Source of the DNA: Bacillus pumilus
Lineage (GTDB): Bacteria > Bacillota > Bacilli > Bacillales > Bacillaceae
Direction: 5' to 3'
DNA length: 64,000 bases
NCBI RefSeq assembly: GCF_003431975.1
Contig: NZ_CP027116.1
Coordinates: forward strand, 3,534,001 to 3,598,000
Every line of letters starts with the position of its first letter. Position 1 is the first letter of the stretch. Under the pieces are notes generated by a model, which was not told where the DNA came from, did no database searches, and saw only the letters and a list, made by a program, of their open reading frames with translations. Shown here piece by piece: positions 36,083 to 45,820 of this stretch. The position numbers and the translations under genes were made by a program.

Positions 36083-36940
36083 TTATGCTTGGTTAGAAGA
36101 ACCAAATTCGCGCATTTTGCCAATAACAGTCGCTTTAATTGCGTCACGAGCTGGTCCAAGATATTTACGTGGATCATACTCTTCTGTTTTTGCAGCAAGT
36201 GTTTCGCGTACTGCTTTCGCAGAAGCAATTTGGTTTTCAGTGTTTACATTGATTTTCGCTGTACCAAGGGAAATCGAACGCTTGATATCAGCAGTTGGAA
36301 TACCTGTTCCGCCGTGAAGAACAAGTGGAAGACCAGTTGATTTTCCAATTTCTTCCATTTCAGCAAATCCAAGGTTTGGTTCACCTTTGTATGGGCCATG
36401 CACTGAACCTAATGCAGGTGCAAGGCAGTCAATGCCAGTGCGTTCTACGAGCTCTTGGCACTCTTTTGGATCAGCATAAATAACGCCCTCAGCGATGACG
36501 TCGTCTTCTTGTCCACCAACAGTTCCAAGCTCAGCTTCTACAGATACACCGTGGAAATGTGCAAGCTCAACTACTTTTGCAGTTGTTGCTATGTTCTCTT
36601 CGAATGGATGGTGAGAAGCGTCGATCATGACAGAAGTAAATCCTGCATGAATGGCTTTTGCACAAGATTCAAAGCTTGAACCGTGATCTAAATGAATCGC
36701 AACAGGAACTGTTACATTATATTCTTCGATTAACGCTTTTACCATTGCGACAACAGTTTTGAAGCCGCCCATGTAGCGTCCTGCTCCTTCAGATACTCCT
36801 AAGATAACTGGAGATTTCTCTTCTTCAGCAGCTTGTAAAATCGCTTGCGTGAATTCTAAGTTATTTAAGTTAAACTGTCCAACAGCGTAACCTTTTTCCT
36901 TTGCGTCTTTCAACATTTCTGTCATTGAAACTAAAGGCAT
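36083..36940 (-). CDS. fbaA: Fructose-bisphosphate aldolase class II
   Basis: 285 residues, zinc-dependent aldolase of glycolysis. Catalytic and zinc residues in [37 protein letters not shown] and [11 protein letters not shown]; the monovalent cation loop is normal. AGGGAGG precedes the ATG. Position between spo0F and tal is as in B. subtilis. Confidence 0.96.
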   Translation of the reverse strand: MPLVSMTEMLKDAKEKGYAVGQFNLNNLEFTQAILQAAEEEKSPVILGVSEGAGRYMGGFKTVVAMVKALIEEYNVTVPVAIHLDHGSSFESCAKAIHAGFTSVMIDASHHPFEENIATTAKVVELAHFHGVSVEAELGTVGGQEDDVIAEGVIYADPKECQELVERTGIDCLAPALGSVHGPYKGEPNLGFAEMEEIGKSTGLPLVLHGGTGIPTADIKRSISLGTAKINVNTENQIASAKAVRETLAAKTEEYDPRKYLGPARDAIKATVIGKMREFGSSNQA

Positions 36941-37118
36941 GATGAAAAATCCTCCCTATGTAGCTAATTTACTTGCTAAAAAAAGCTCTCCACCCTAGCA
37001 TGACCAGAATTTCTCGCCATATGTAAACTTTCAAAGTCAGATCGCTTTCTTCTTCTTATCTAGAATACCAATTATTCGACAAATCGGCAACAGAATGGCT
37101 CGATTCAATCATTTCCAT

Positions 37119-37493
37119 TTAGCCATTTGTTTCGAGCGGCAAGTATTCTTTCACAGCATCTCGGATCTCATCAATATCAAAAGGTTTAGCGAAGTGCGTC
37201 AAAGCACCGAGTTCTTTGGATTCTTGGATCATATCTAATTCGCCATAAGCTGTCATAATGATGACACGGATGTCTTCATCAATTAATTTCATGCGCTTTA
37301 AAATTTCAATTCCATCCATTCCGGGAATTTTCATATCAAGTAGCACAAGGTTGGGTCTATGATTTTTCACAATATCTAACGCCTGAAGTCCATTGGCGGC
37401 TTGGAAGGTTTGATAGCCTTCTTTATGAAACACTTCATTCAATAATATTCTAATACCATATTGATCATCGACAATTAAAATTTTCTCATTCAT
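37119..37493 (-). CDS. spo0F: Sporulation phosphorelay response regulator Spo0F
   Basis: 124 residues, a single receiver domain without output domain. Acidic pocket Asp9-Asp10, phosphorylation site Asp53 ([10 protein letters not shown]), Thr in IIMTAYGEL and Lys in THFAKPFD. It takes phosphate from Kin histidine kinases and passes it to Spo0B. Very close to B. subtilis Spo0F. A TATAAT and a Spo0A-box-like TGTCGTA lie in the 180-base upstream gap. Confidence 0.97.
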   Translation of the reverse strand: MNEKILIVDDQYGIRILLNEVFHKEGYQTFQAANGLQALDIVKNHRPNLVLLDMKIPGMDGIEILKRMKLIDEDIRVIIMTAYGELDMIQESKELGALTHFAKPFDIDEIRDAVKEYLPLETNG

Positions 37494-37673
37494 CTGTTAC
37501 ACCCCATTGCTTTCATTTTTCGCCATAAAAAGAGCTGTTGTTAAATAATTCTGTTTGATTTTCACATTTCCTTTAATTATAATAGTTTACTTTACGACAT
37601 TTTCTGAGCATTTTTCCTAATATTCTCTTTATATTCTATTATAAAATGATCTGACCGAAGGAGGAAATGAGTC

Positions 37674-38204
37674 TTGTTAAAAATTTTCACAACCCAGTTA
37701 TCAGGTATTTTTTCACGTATTGGAGAAAAACAAGCTGAAGCGATTGAAGATGGTGCACGTCTTCTTGCACAGGCCGTTGTCAGTGGACATGCCGTTTATT
37801 TTCATGGAAAAAATGAACTAGCCGCTGTAGCGCTCGAGGCATCTGAAAGCATGGAGCCATTTCCAGGTGCGAAAGTACTGCCGCTTGATCACACGGAACG
37901 TAGCTTACTCCATCCGAGTGACAGGGTGCTGCTATTTTATTCAGATCCAGAAGATCAGGAGATTCAATCTCTTGTCAAAGAGCTGCACGCTCAAGGTACG
38001 GCCGTTGTGGGTGTCGGGCCTGCACAAAAGGAGCCATCCATCATTGAGGAGCATTGTGATGTCCACATTGACTTTCAGCTCAAGAAACCGCTTGTACCCG
38101 CTGAAGATGGAACAAGGTTTGGTTTTCCTGCTTTAATGACGTGCTTATACGTCTACCACGCCCTATCGTTTACAGTAAAAGAAATCGTTGAGGAATATGA
38201 ATAA
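37674..38204 (+). CDS. ywjG: DUF2529 family protein YwjG
   Basis: 176 residues from a TTG at 37674, with GGAGG 9 bases upstream. DUF2529 family; the fold looks SIS-like (GHAVYFHGKNELAAVALEA, SDRVLLFYSDPEDQEIQ), suggesting a sugar-phosphate ligand, which is inference. Divergent from spo0F and convergent with pyrG, as in B. subtilis. Confidence 0.85.
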   Translation: MLKIFTTQLSGIFSRIGEKQAEAIEDGARLLAQAVVSGHAVYFHGKNELAAVALEASESMEPFPGAKVLPLDHTERSLLHPSDRVLLFYSDPEDQEIQSLVKELHAQGTAVVGVGPAQKEPSIIEEHCDVHIDFQLKKPLVPAEDGTRFGFPALMTCLYVYHALSFTVKEIVEEYE

Positions 38205-38243
38205 AAAAACTGCCGAGAACATGCTATTCTCGGCAGTTTTTTG
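38204..38243. terminator. Bidirectional terminator of ywjG and pyrG
   Basis: AAAAAACTGCCGAGAA / TTCTCGGCAGTTTTTT, 7-base loop, between the convergent stop codons; U-runs in both directions. Confidence 0.9.
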
Positions 38244-38245
38244 TT

Positions 38246-39925
<1,680 letters not shown>

Positions 39926-39939
39926 CTAAATCTCTTGAA

Positions 39940-39977
39940 AAATAAGAAAGCTCCCTTTCAAATAAATGAAAGGGAGC
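39940..39977 (-). terminator. pyrG: pyrG leader attenuator
   Basis: GCTCCCTTTCA / TGAAAGGGAGC perfect 11-bp stem followed by TTTCTTATT on the minus strand, between the pyrG promoter and coding sequence. Its 5' arm is C/U-rich, as needed to pair with extra G residues added to the transcript start at low CTP in the B. subtilis mechanism. Confidence 0.85.
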
Positions 39978-40008
39978 GTAAATGAACGTATCTTTACGTA
40001 CTCTTTTT

Positions 40009-40053
40009 AGAGAGCCCAAAATACATACTACATAGTTAGCTCTCGAAAGTCAA
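40009..40053 (-). promoter_or_regulatory. pyrG: pyrG promoter and slippage start site
   Basis: TTGACT (40048-40053), 17-base spacer, TAGTAT (40025-40030), 7 bases, then GGGCTCTCT starting at 40017. The GGGC start is what B. subtilis pyrG uses for reiterative addition of G when CTP is scarce. All spacings are ideal. Confidence 0.85.
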
Positions 40054-40091
40054 GACGGTTTTGTCCTGTTTTGAGGACCGGTTTGAGAGGG

Positions 40092-40631
40092 TTATTTTTC
40101 TTCCTCATTATCGTCTAAATCGTCTTCTTCAATTTCCGTTAAGCCGTCATCATCTTCGTCATCATCTTCGTCGAAGTCTTCTATTTCTTCATCAATTTCC
40201 TCATCATCGTCTAGGTCGAGGTCATCATCGTCTTCAACAAGATCAAGTTCTTCTTCAAGCTCGTCGATTTCTTCTTCCTCTTCAATTTCATCGAAGTCTT
40301 CTTCAACGACAGCTGCTTTTGTTTTTTTCTTTTTCGCTTTTGTTTTCACAGCTGGCTGAACTTCTTCTTCCATTTGATCAACTGGATACCAGCTGCGAAG
40401 TCCCCATCTCTGATCACCTAACGAAATAAAGCGGCCATCTATATTTAAGTCTGTATAAAATTGAGCAAGCCGATCATCAAGATCAGATTTTTGTATCCCT
40501 TGCAAACGGATCATTTCATCTATTAACTCGGAAAACGTAATTGGTGTTTTGCTGTCTCTGAAAATTTCATATGCAAGTTCAACTAAAGACATTTGTTTGA
40601 GCTGTTCCTGTGAGTATTCTTTCAAACTCAA
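40092..40631 (-). CDS. rpoE: RNA polymerase delta subunit
   Basis: 179 residues from a TTG at 40631 with GGGAG upstream. N-terminal HARE-HTH domain (SLVELAYEIFRDSKTPITF, DLNIDGRFISLGDQRWGLRSWYP), then a short lysine stretch (KTKAKKKKTKAAV) and a disordered, almost purely acidic tail. It raises RNA polymerase specificity and recycling, with HelD. Typical length for Bacillus. Confidence 0.96.
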   Translation of the reverse strand: MSLKEYSQEQLKQMSLVELAYEIFRDSKTPITFSELIDEMIRLQGIQKSDLDDRLAQFYTDLNIDGRFISLGDQRWGLRSWYPVDQMEEEVQPAVKTKAKKKKTKAAVVEEDFDEIEEEEEIDELEEELDLVEDDDDLDLDDDEEIDEEIEDFDEDDDEDDDGLTEIEEDDLDDNEEEK

Positions 40632-40965
40632 GGTCAGACACTCCCTTTCTATTACATGTATGTATCCATTTATCAGTGAAATAATAAGTGATTATCCCTT
40701 ATTTTTACGACAAACCATACCTCTCATTATAAACAAATTAGGGGAGTTTATGCCACCTTTAATCATGTTAATTTTTGATTTTTTCACACGAGGAGCACCT
40801 TTTGGTCCTTTATCTGCGTGAAATTGGACTGGTTCTTGTGTACGGCATGCTTTTTTGTACGTCGTTCTATTCATTCCAAACGAGAAAATTTGAACAATGA
40901 TGAACGAATAAAATGACTGTACAAGATAACAGCATCTGTTTCACTATCGTTCGTACGAAGTGATT
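40632..40965. other. Gap upstream of rpoE
   Basis: About 330 bases without a gene I can support. A 60-codon minus-strand frame (40692-40874) is Lys/Arg-rich but has no ribosome site. The rpoE promoter must lie here; no clear -35/-10 pair stands out. Confidence 0.35.
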
Positions 40966-41009
40966 GTTAAAAAGGCACACGTCAACGGGTTAAGTTATCG
41001 TGTACCTTT
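40966..41009 (-). terminator. Terminator of the circular bacteriocin operon
   Basis: AAAGGTACACG / CGTGTGCCTTT (one G-U), 17-base loop, then TTAAC on the minus strand, about 100 bases after the last gene of the operon. Confidence 0.6.
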
Positions 41010-41109
41010 AATGAAAAATTGTATAAACTTTTTTTCGATTTTTATGTGGATACCTTTACTTCTTTTCGCAAGCTTTGTTTAACTTGACAGTTCATGCTCT
41101 ACTTATTAT

Positions 41110-41616
41110 TCATGACAGTACAGCGACTATTTCTTTTCCTAAGGAAATTAAAGCATCTATCATAAATGGTGCCGCAAAGAGAATCGCTGCTTTCCAGTTT
41201 GCTTTTTTGTATTGAAAAAAGAACAAGATCAACACTGCTCCTATAAGTGCCGTGAAGATGTACAGCCATAAGCTATGTATTTGCAAGATCCCCATACATA
41301 TTACATTAATAAACATAATGATAATTTTAGGAATCAGAGCATAAAACAAATGACTCTTAACCTCGGGAACAAAGAGCATTAATAGGAATTTAGCGATGAG
41401 ATATTGTACTAAGAGACTGATGGTGGTGAGAATTGTTGTAATGACAACAATTAGATTCAGCATCGTTTCATAGGACATATCCTCTAACAAAGCTCTTAAA
41501 TCATCTAGTTTCGAAATGTAGCCATTCAATTCAATAGCAAAAGTAACGAAATAATAATTGGCCAGAATAAAAATGACCAATGATATCAGTGATGTTATTC
41601 TTGGACGTTGTTCCAT
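41110..41616 (-). CDS. Polytopic membrane protein of the bacteriocin operon
   Basis: 168 residues with about five hydrophobic helices (ITSLISLVIFILANYYFVTF, LNLIVVITTILTTISLLVQYLI, IIIMFINVICMGILQIHSLW and two more), no catalytic motif. Start overlaps the ABC ATPase stop by 22 bases. In circular bacteriocin clusters the last membrane protein works with the ATPase in export or self-protection; that role here is inferred from position. Confidence 0.8.
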   Translation of the reverse strand: MEQRPRITSLISLVIFILANYYFVTFAIELNGYISKLDDLRALLEDMSYETMLNLIVVITTILTTISLLVQYLIAKFLLMLFVPEVKSHLFYALIPKIIIMFINVICMGILQIHSLWLYIFTALIGAVLILFFFQYKKANWKAAILFAAPFMIDALISLGKEIVAVLS

Positions 41617-42209
41617 AATAGCCTCCCATCTTCTATACTCATAATGCTTGAATGATCGTTTAAGCGCTTATTCACCATGCTATGGGAAACATAAATGATG
41701 GTGGAAATTTTTTCAATAGAAAGATTCACTAGCCTCTCAGATAGCATATCTATACTCTCTGAATCTAGAGATGACATGGTTTCATCAATTAGAATGGTTT
41801 TCCAATCTTTTACGAACAATAAAGATAATCCTACCTTCGCTTTCATACCCGTAGATGCTCTGCTATACGAACCATCTAGGTTACCATCAAAAAAATCATT
41901 CACAATACCCAATTGTTCTTCAGTCGGTACAATATGAAACGTATTCCACAGAATCTCTAGGTTTTCTCTAATTGTAAATGGGTGAATGCCAATTGGATCA
42001 ACATTTAAATAAAGAGTCGATTCTTTGTTTATCTCAATATCTCCAGAGTATCTCTTATCTAGACCAGCTATCATTTTAAGGAGAGTGCTTTTACCTGCAC
42101 CATTTCGCCCCACTAAATGAAAGAGACCTGATGGAACTGAAAAATTTACTTTATCTAGTATGATATTGTCTTTGAACTTCTTCGTACATTCTACAAATTC
42201 TAATCCCAC
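41595..42209 (-). CDS. ABC transporter ATPase of the bacteriocin operon
   Basis: 204 residues from a GTG at 42209 with AAGGGG upstream; an ATG at 42230 is less well placed. Walker A VGRNGAGKSTLLKMI, degenerate signature SRASTGMKAKVGLS in place of LSGGQ, Walker B TILIDETMSSLD, and H-loop YVSHSM. Like the D proteins of circularin/AS-48/amylocyclicin clusters it should power export or immunity with the adjacent membrane proteins. Signature divergence is common for such dedicated ATPases. Confidence 0.88.
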   Translation of the reverse strand: MGLEFVECTKKFKDNIILDKVNFSVPSGLFHLVGRNGAGKSTLLKMIAGLDKRYSGDIEINKESTLYLNVDPIGIHPFTIRENLEILWNTFHIVPTEEQLGIVNDFFDGNLDGSYSRASTGMKAKVGLSLLFVKDWKTILIDETMSSLDSESIDMLSERLVNLSIEKISTIIYVSHSMVNKRLNDHSSIMSIEDGRLLWNNVQE

Positions 42210-42239
42210 TTGAATCCCCTTCTCTTTCATATAGAGTCT

Positions 42240-42770
42240 TCAATAAAACCATCTATGATTGATAATGATAGAAAATAATAAGGAATCATACCCTTCAATA
42301 AAAGCAGCTATTATTAGGATGACTAACGATAGCAGATAATAAGGAATCATTTTTTTCATGACACCTAAAGCAACTTTAATTGATTTCGTATAAATTAGTG
42401 TGAAAAGCACATACTGGCTTATTCCTTGATAAAACAACATATTCGGAAATTCTAATAGCCCATGAGGAATTAGTTTACCTAAAGCTTCTTGTGCTCCTAG
42501 CGTTCGAAAACCCATCGTGATGACGAAGGATGAGCCTCCAAAATCCATTATTTGAAATATAGGCGACAACAAGAACCCCAGTAAGTACATGGCAAAGTTC
42601 GTTAAGTTATGTGTTAGGACTACAGACATAAATTCCTGGCCCGAACTTGGCGGTGCTGCTTCAAATAAATCTTTGTTGACTATATTCCCAAGATAAATCC
42701 CTGTACCTATCAGCAAAATACAGTAGATAGAGTAGTACCACAAAAAATATTTCAATCTTTTATGTATCAT
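42240..42770 (-). CDS. SpoIIM/DUF95-like membrane protein of the bacteriocin operon
   Basis: 176 residues, about five helices, with the DUF95 hallmarks: HNLTNFAMYLLGFLLSPI and KLIPHGLLEFPNMLFYQGIS. DUF95 proteins are the C components present in nearly all circular bacteriocin clusters and are thought to take part in maturation or secretion. AGAGGAGG precedes the ATG. This gene is the strongest context evidence that the cluster makes a circular bacteriocin. Confidence 0.87.
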   Translation of the reverse strand: MIHKRLKYFLWYYSIYCILLIGTGIYLGNIVNKDLFEAAPPSSGQEFMSVVLTHNLTNFAMYLLGFLLSPIFQIMDFGGSSFVITMGFRTLGAQEALGKLIPHGLLEFPNMLFYQGISQYVLFTLIYTKSIKVALGVMKKMIPYYLLSLVILIIAAFIEGYDSLLFSIIINHRWFY

Positions 42771-42783
42771 TTTCCTCCTCTTT

Positions 42784-43917
42784 TCATGAAGTGATTGTGA
42801 AAATGGTAATACATATGAGTAATAAAATCGGCAAGGATAGCTTCAGTAACTTATGTTCATAATCGTTGATTAATAGTTCTGTTTTTCTGAAATATACGAC
42901 CCCAATAAAGATGATTAAAGGAAGCGATAACGTATTTTTTAGAATAATTGAGATATCGGATGTGTTTATCATTACTCCGAAAATTCCACACACACTGACA
43001 AAAATCAGTACAAGACATAATAAATAAATCGTACTGGATTTAAATCTCTCGTACGGACTCACAATTAATGAAGCTTGCAGGGTCTCGACTCTTGCTTTAT
43101 CAAGCACAATCTCTTCCTTTTTCGAACCTATTAGGATTTCTAAGATCGTGATAAAGTTTATATAGACCAAAATGAGTGCAGGCAGATTTTCTAGTTTCGT
43201 TAAGAAGGATTGAGCGAAATAAGTAAGCACTGATACTAATACGCCTATTAAGATCATTAATATCTTATTACTAGTAATATAAGACAAAAATAAATACAGA
43301 ATATTTCCAGACCTATGTTGCTTATTCGCACTTTTTAGAAAGGAAAGTCCAGTTGTCAAAGGTATCCTATGAGAATTACTTATGTAAATGTAAATAAGAA
43401 GAGCCTGTACTATTTGCAGTATCATTACTACTTCAAATACGGACGTTATGATATACCAAAATTGTAACAAAAGGAGTATTCTATTTATGATATTGAATAG
43501 ACCAGACAATAATTGAGATGCAAAAGAAAGCATTACGACCACAAGAGCTAGTATCATAATGACATATTGTTTTTCTACTAGCAAAAAGGTTAAAGCGATG
43601 AAACAAGCAAAAAGTAATTGAACTGAATATCCTTTTTTTATCGTAAAGAATAAATGTTTCAACAACAATTGTTTAGAGATAAAGACCAAGCCTGGTTGCT
43701 GTCTTCTATACGGTAATACACAACGATTAATATTAGCTGTAGCTACAATATATATTGAAATAAAAATAAAGCTGTTTAGGTAAGTGCTGGGAATCTCATT
43801 CCGATAGAAAATCAAGGCTACCATAACAATGAAAGAAAAAAGAATCATCCCAATATAATTGAGATACCCCATTATGCTTTGATCATATATTTTAAATAGC
43901 TTATTTATTTTATGCAT
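42784..43917 (-). CDS. Large polytopic membrane protein (B-type) of the bacteriocin operon
   Basis: 377 residues with roughly ten hydrophobic segments and few charged loops; no known motif. It lies directly after the second precursor gene (9 bases) and has no clear ribosome site of its own, so translation is probably coupled. Size and place correspond to the B proteins of circular bacteriocin operons, which are needed for processing or circularisation but have no established mechanism; B proteins elsewhere are often larger (~500-600 residues). Confidence 0.75.
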   Translation of the reverse strand: MHKINKLFKIYDQSIMGYLNYIGMILFSFIVMVALIFYRNEIPSTYLNSFIFISIYIVATANINRCVLPYRRQQPGLVFISKQLLLKHLFFTIKKGYSVQLLFACFIALTFLLVEKQYVIMILALVVVMLSFASQLLSGLFNIINRILLLLQFWYIITSVFEVVMILQIVQALLIYIYISNSHRIPLTTGLSFLKSANKQHRSGNILYLFLSYITSNKILMILIGVLVSVLTYFAQSFLTKLENLPALILVYINFITILEILIGSKKEEIVLDKARVETLQASLIVSPYERFKSSTIYLLCLVLIFVSVCGIFGVMINTSDISIILKNTLSLPLIIFIGVVYFRKTELLINDYEHKLLKLSLPILLLICITIFTITS

Positions 43918-43925
43918 AAGTCATT

Positions 43926-44135
43926 TTAAAAAGCAGCAGCCTTGGCTTTTCCTTGTTTTTTAAGTACAGCCAAAATAGCAGCAGCTACACCTGAACTAAT
44001 GATCCCAACCCCAAAGAAAACGCCAACGCTCGTAATGACTGTCGCTACCGAAGAACCATTACTAACGACTAAAGATGCCATTGTACCTGCAATTAACAAT
44101 AGTGAGAATAAGCCAAGTTTTTTTACTTTCATCAT
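43926..44135 (-). CDS. Short circular-bacteriocin-like precursor with internal deletion
   Basis: 69 residues. Hydrophobic leader (KKLGLFSLLLIAGTMASLVV) ending SNGS, then SVATVITSVGVFFGVGII and the C-terminus AILAVLKKQGKAKAAAF. The last 41 residues align without gaps to the last 41 of the full precursor at 44287-44577, with few changes. The first 24 residues of the mature domain are missing, in frame, at a point where both copies have TGGTYCT. AGGAGG 7 bases before the ATG is excellent, so it is probably expressed. Confidence 0.85.
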   Translation of the reverse strand: MMKVKKLGLFSLLLIAGTMASLVVSNGSSVATVITSVGVFFGVGIISSGVAAAILAVLKKQGKAKAAAF

Positions 44136-44242
44136 AAAATTACCTCCTAATTAATGTTTTATTACAATCCACAATGGGCATAAAACGTTAAATTAGCTTT
44201 TAAATCATTGTCTATTGAACGCCATTTCACCTGACTTTTGGA

Positions 44243-44282
44243 AAAAAAATCATCTCAATAAAGATTGAGATGATTTTTTTTT
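44243..44282 (-). terminator. Terminator between the two bacteriocin precursor genes
   Basis: AATCATCTCAA / TTGAGATGATT flanked by A- and T-runs, 6-base loop, nine or more U on the minus strand, starting 5 bases after the full precursor stop. Partial read-through would make structural-gene mRNA much more abundant than the export/immunity mRNA. Confidence 0.85.
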
Positions 44283-44286
44283 GAGA

Positions 44287-44577
44287 TTAAAAAGCAGCAG
44301 CTTTCGCTTTTCCTTGCTTCTTAAGGATAGCTAAAATAGTAGCAGCTACACCTGAACTAATTGTTCCTACGCCAGTGAAAACACCAACGATTGTAATGAC
44401 TGTCGCTACTGAGGACCAAGTATCTAAGAAATTAACTACTGTTGCCGCAGTTGCAGTACTAACACCCAGATTTGCTGCAATCAAAGAACCATTACCAATC
44501 ACTAAAGCTACTAATGTTACCGCAAGAAGTGATAGCGATAATAAAGCATAAAACTTAGAATCTGTTGCTTTCGTCAT
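44287..44577 (-). CDS. Circular bacteriocin precursor, amylocyclicin-like
   Basis: 96 residues: an N-terminal leader of ~31 residues with a hydrophobic helix (FYALLSLSLLAVTLVALVI) ending GNGS, and a mature domain probably beginning LIAANLGVSTATAATVV and ending ILKKQGKAKAAAF (65 residues if the cut is before Leu32). Compared from memory with amylocyclicin, it shares LG-[IV]-STA, a Gly-rich TG-x-G-x-IS centre and KK-x-GK-x-x-AAA-aromatic end. Mature peptides of this group are ligated head to tail, cationic and membrane-permeabilising. AGGAGG (GGAGG 7 bases before ATG) and a good promoter precede it. Confidence 0.9.
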   Translation of the reverse strand: MTKATDSKFYALLSLSLLAVTLVALVIGNGSLIAANLGVSTATAATVVNFLDTWSSVATVITIVGVFTGVGTISSGVAATILAILKKQGKAKAAAF

Positions 44578-44611
44578 AATATGACCTCCTTCGATTATTT
44601 ACTACTTCTTT

Positions 44612-44640
44612 AGTCTAGCAAGAAGTAAATTACATTTCAA
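44612..44640 (-). promoter_or_regulatory. Predicted sigma-A promoter of the bacteriocin operon
   Basis: TTGAAA, 17-base spacer, TAGACT on the minus strand, 35 bases before the full precursor ATG. No operator-like repeats overlap it. Confidence 0.65.
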
Positions 44641-44644
44641 TATT

Positions 44645-45282
44645 TTTTTGGAAAATTTGTAATATTTATTTAATTCAAGGTATTTATAATCAGCTTTTAT
44701 CAGGATTTACGTACATTTTCCATTTTTACAGGGCACTTATGTAATAGCATAAAATGCTCTGATTCCATATAATCTAGTCAGAATTTCTGATAATCACTGT
44801 CACACATTTCATATCTTCAGTGCTTATCTTAGAGACGGGCATGATGACTTACTTAATGAATATCACTTATATTTTTTAAGAGATGATAGCTTTCTGCTTG
44901 TGGTTCTGCGATTATTACTGAGATATTCTTTAACAATCGGAACTCACCTTCGTTAAAGGCAGAGCCAAATTTCAAAAAAATCGCTGAAGATCATGTCATG
45001 GATGTAAAAGAGAGTTGATTTTATTTCGGATTCAAGAGAAATGAAATGATGTACAACCATACACATTGTCCTTATGGAGAAAAAAACGTATCATGTATTT
45101 GGAATCGATTAATTTTTGGAAACATATCAGTTCCTAACATAGCTTTTGAAAAATTGTAACATATTAGAAAATGTGATAAACATACTATCCTCTAAAACAC
45201 AACGTAAGTCCTTATTTATTGGTGTCAAAAAAGAATAAAGTGGATTAAATTACCTAGTTAAAATGAATCAATTTCCTCAATT
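44645..45282. other. AT-rich gap upstream of the bacteriocin operon
   Basis: About 640 bases without a supportable gene. On the plus strand a 68-codon frame without stops (44753-44956) but no start codon contains HDDLLNEYHLYFLRDDSFLLV; it could be a gene remnant or chance in AT-rich DNA. Confidence 0.35.
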
Positions 45283-45288
45283 CCAAAA

Positions 45289-45322
45289 AAGTCGAGACAC
45301 TCCTATTGAGCTGCCTCGACTT
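45289..45322 (-). terminator. Terminator downstream of the small two-helix protein gene
   Basis: AAGTCGAGGCA / TGTCTCGACTT (one G-U), 12-base loop, six T following on the minus strand. It ends transcription from the 45629-45820 gene or a small gene between them. Confidence 0.75.
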
Positions 45323-45628
45323 CGCTTTGATATCAAAATAGATACCTTTTATTCAAATCTTTATTTTTGTTCGTATGACGAAGCATACTAGCTACTTTCG
45401 CATTAAACATCTTTATAGTCATTTTTGTATTTTCAGGCAAAAAAACTTTGTTCATTTATGTAGGTAGAATCATATTCATCATTTTAGAAATCCATTTAAT
45501 TTAAAACACTTTCTGCACACATTTATGAATGAGATGAATTTGTTATATATTTCTCAAGCATTTTAAGAGATGACTATCTCAATTTTTACTTATACTATAT
45601 AATATTTCAAAAAATTAGATGGTGAAAA

Positions 45629-45820
45629 CTAGAGTTTCTGAAGTAATGAAATGACTATTGCTATGGTCAATATAATGCCTGCAAACATTAAAACAATTAA
45701 TTTTCTACGGCTATTTTCTTTTTCATTGTGATCTTTCTTTGAAGACTTTGAAAGTTCTGCGGAAACCATGATCCATATCACTAAAGTTACAATAGCTAAG
45801 ATGGTAGTAGTTGTGGTCAT
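45629..45820 (-). CDS. Small two-helix cationic membrane protein, candidate immunity protein
   Basis: 63 residues: helix 1 ILAIVTLVIWIMVSA (~7-21), a charged loop rich in Lys/Arg/Glu (ELSKSSKKDHNEKENSRRK), helix 2 LIVLMFAGIILTIAIVISLL. GGGAGG 5 bases before the ATG is strong. Immunity proteins of circular bacteriocins are usually small, basic and membrane-embedded, so its size, charge and closeness to the cluster make it a candidate. It may equally be unrelated; it is 1.05 kb upstream and has its own terminator. Confidence 0.7.
   Translation of the reverse strand: MTTTTTILAIVTLVIWIMVSAELSKSSKKDHNEKENSRRKLIVLMFAGIILTIAIVISLLQKL

Noticed and set aside
40692..40874. 60-codon Lys/Arg-rich minus-strand ORF upstream of rpoE
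   Set aside because: No ribosome binding site, no recognisable family, and the region should hold the rpoE promoter. Possible but not supported.
44753..44956. 68-codon plus-strand open frame without start codon
   Set aside because: No start, no recognisable domain; kept only as a possible remnant in the gap description.
45333..45455. 40-codon minus-strand ORF (MNKVFLPENTKMTIK...) upstream of the terminator at 45289
   Set aside because: Basic and peptide-like but without any ribosome binding site; AT-rich DNA gives such frames by chance.
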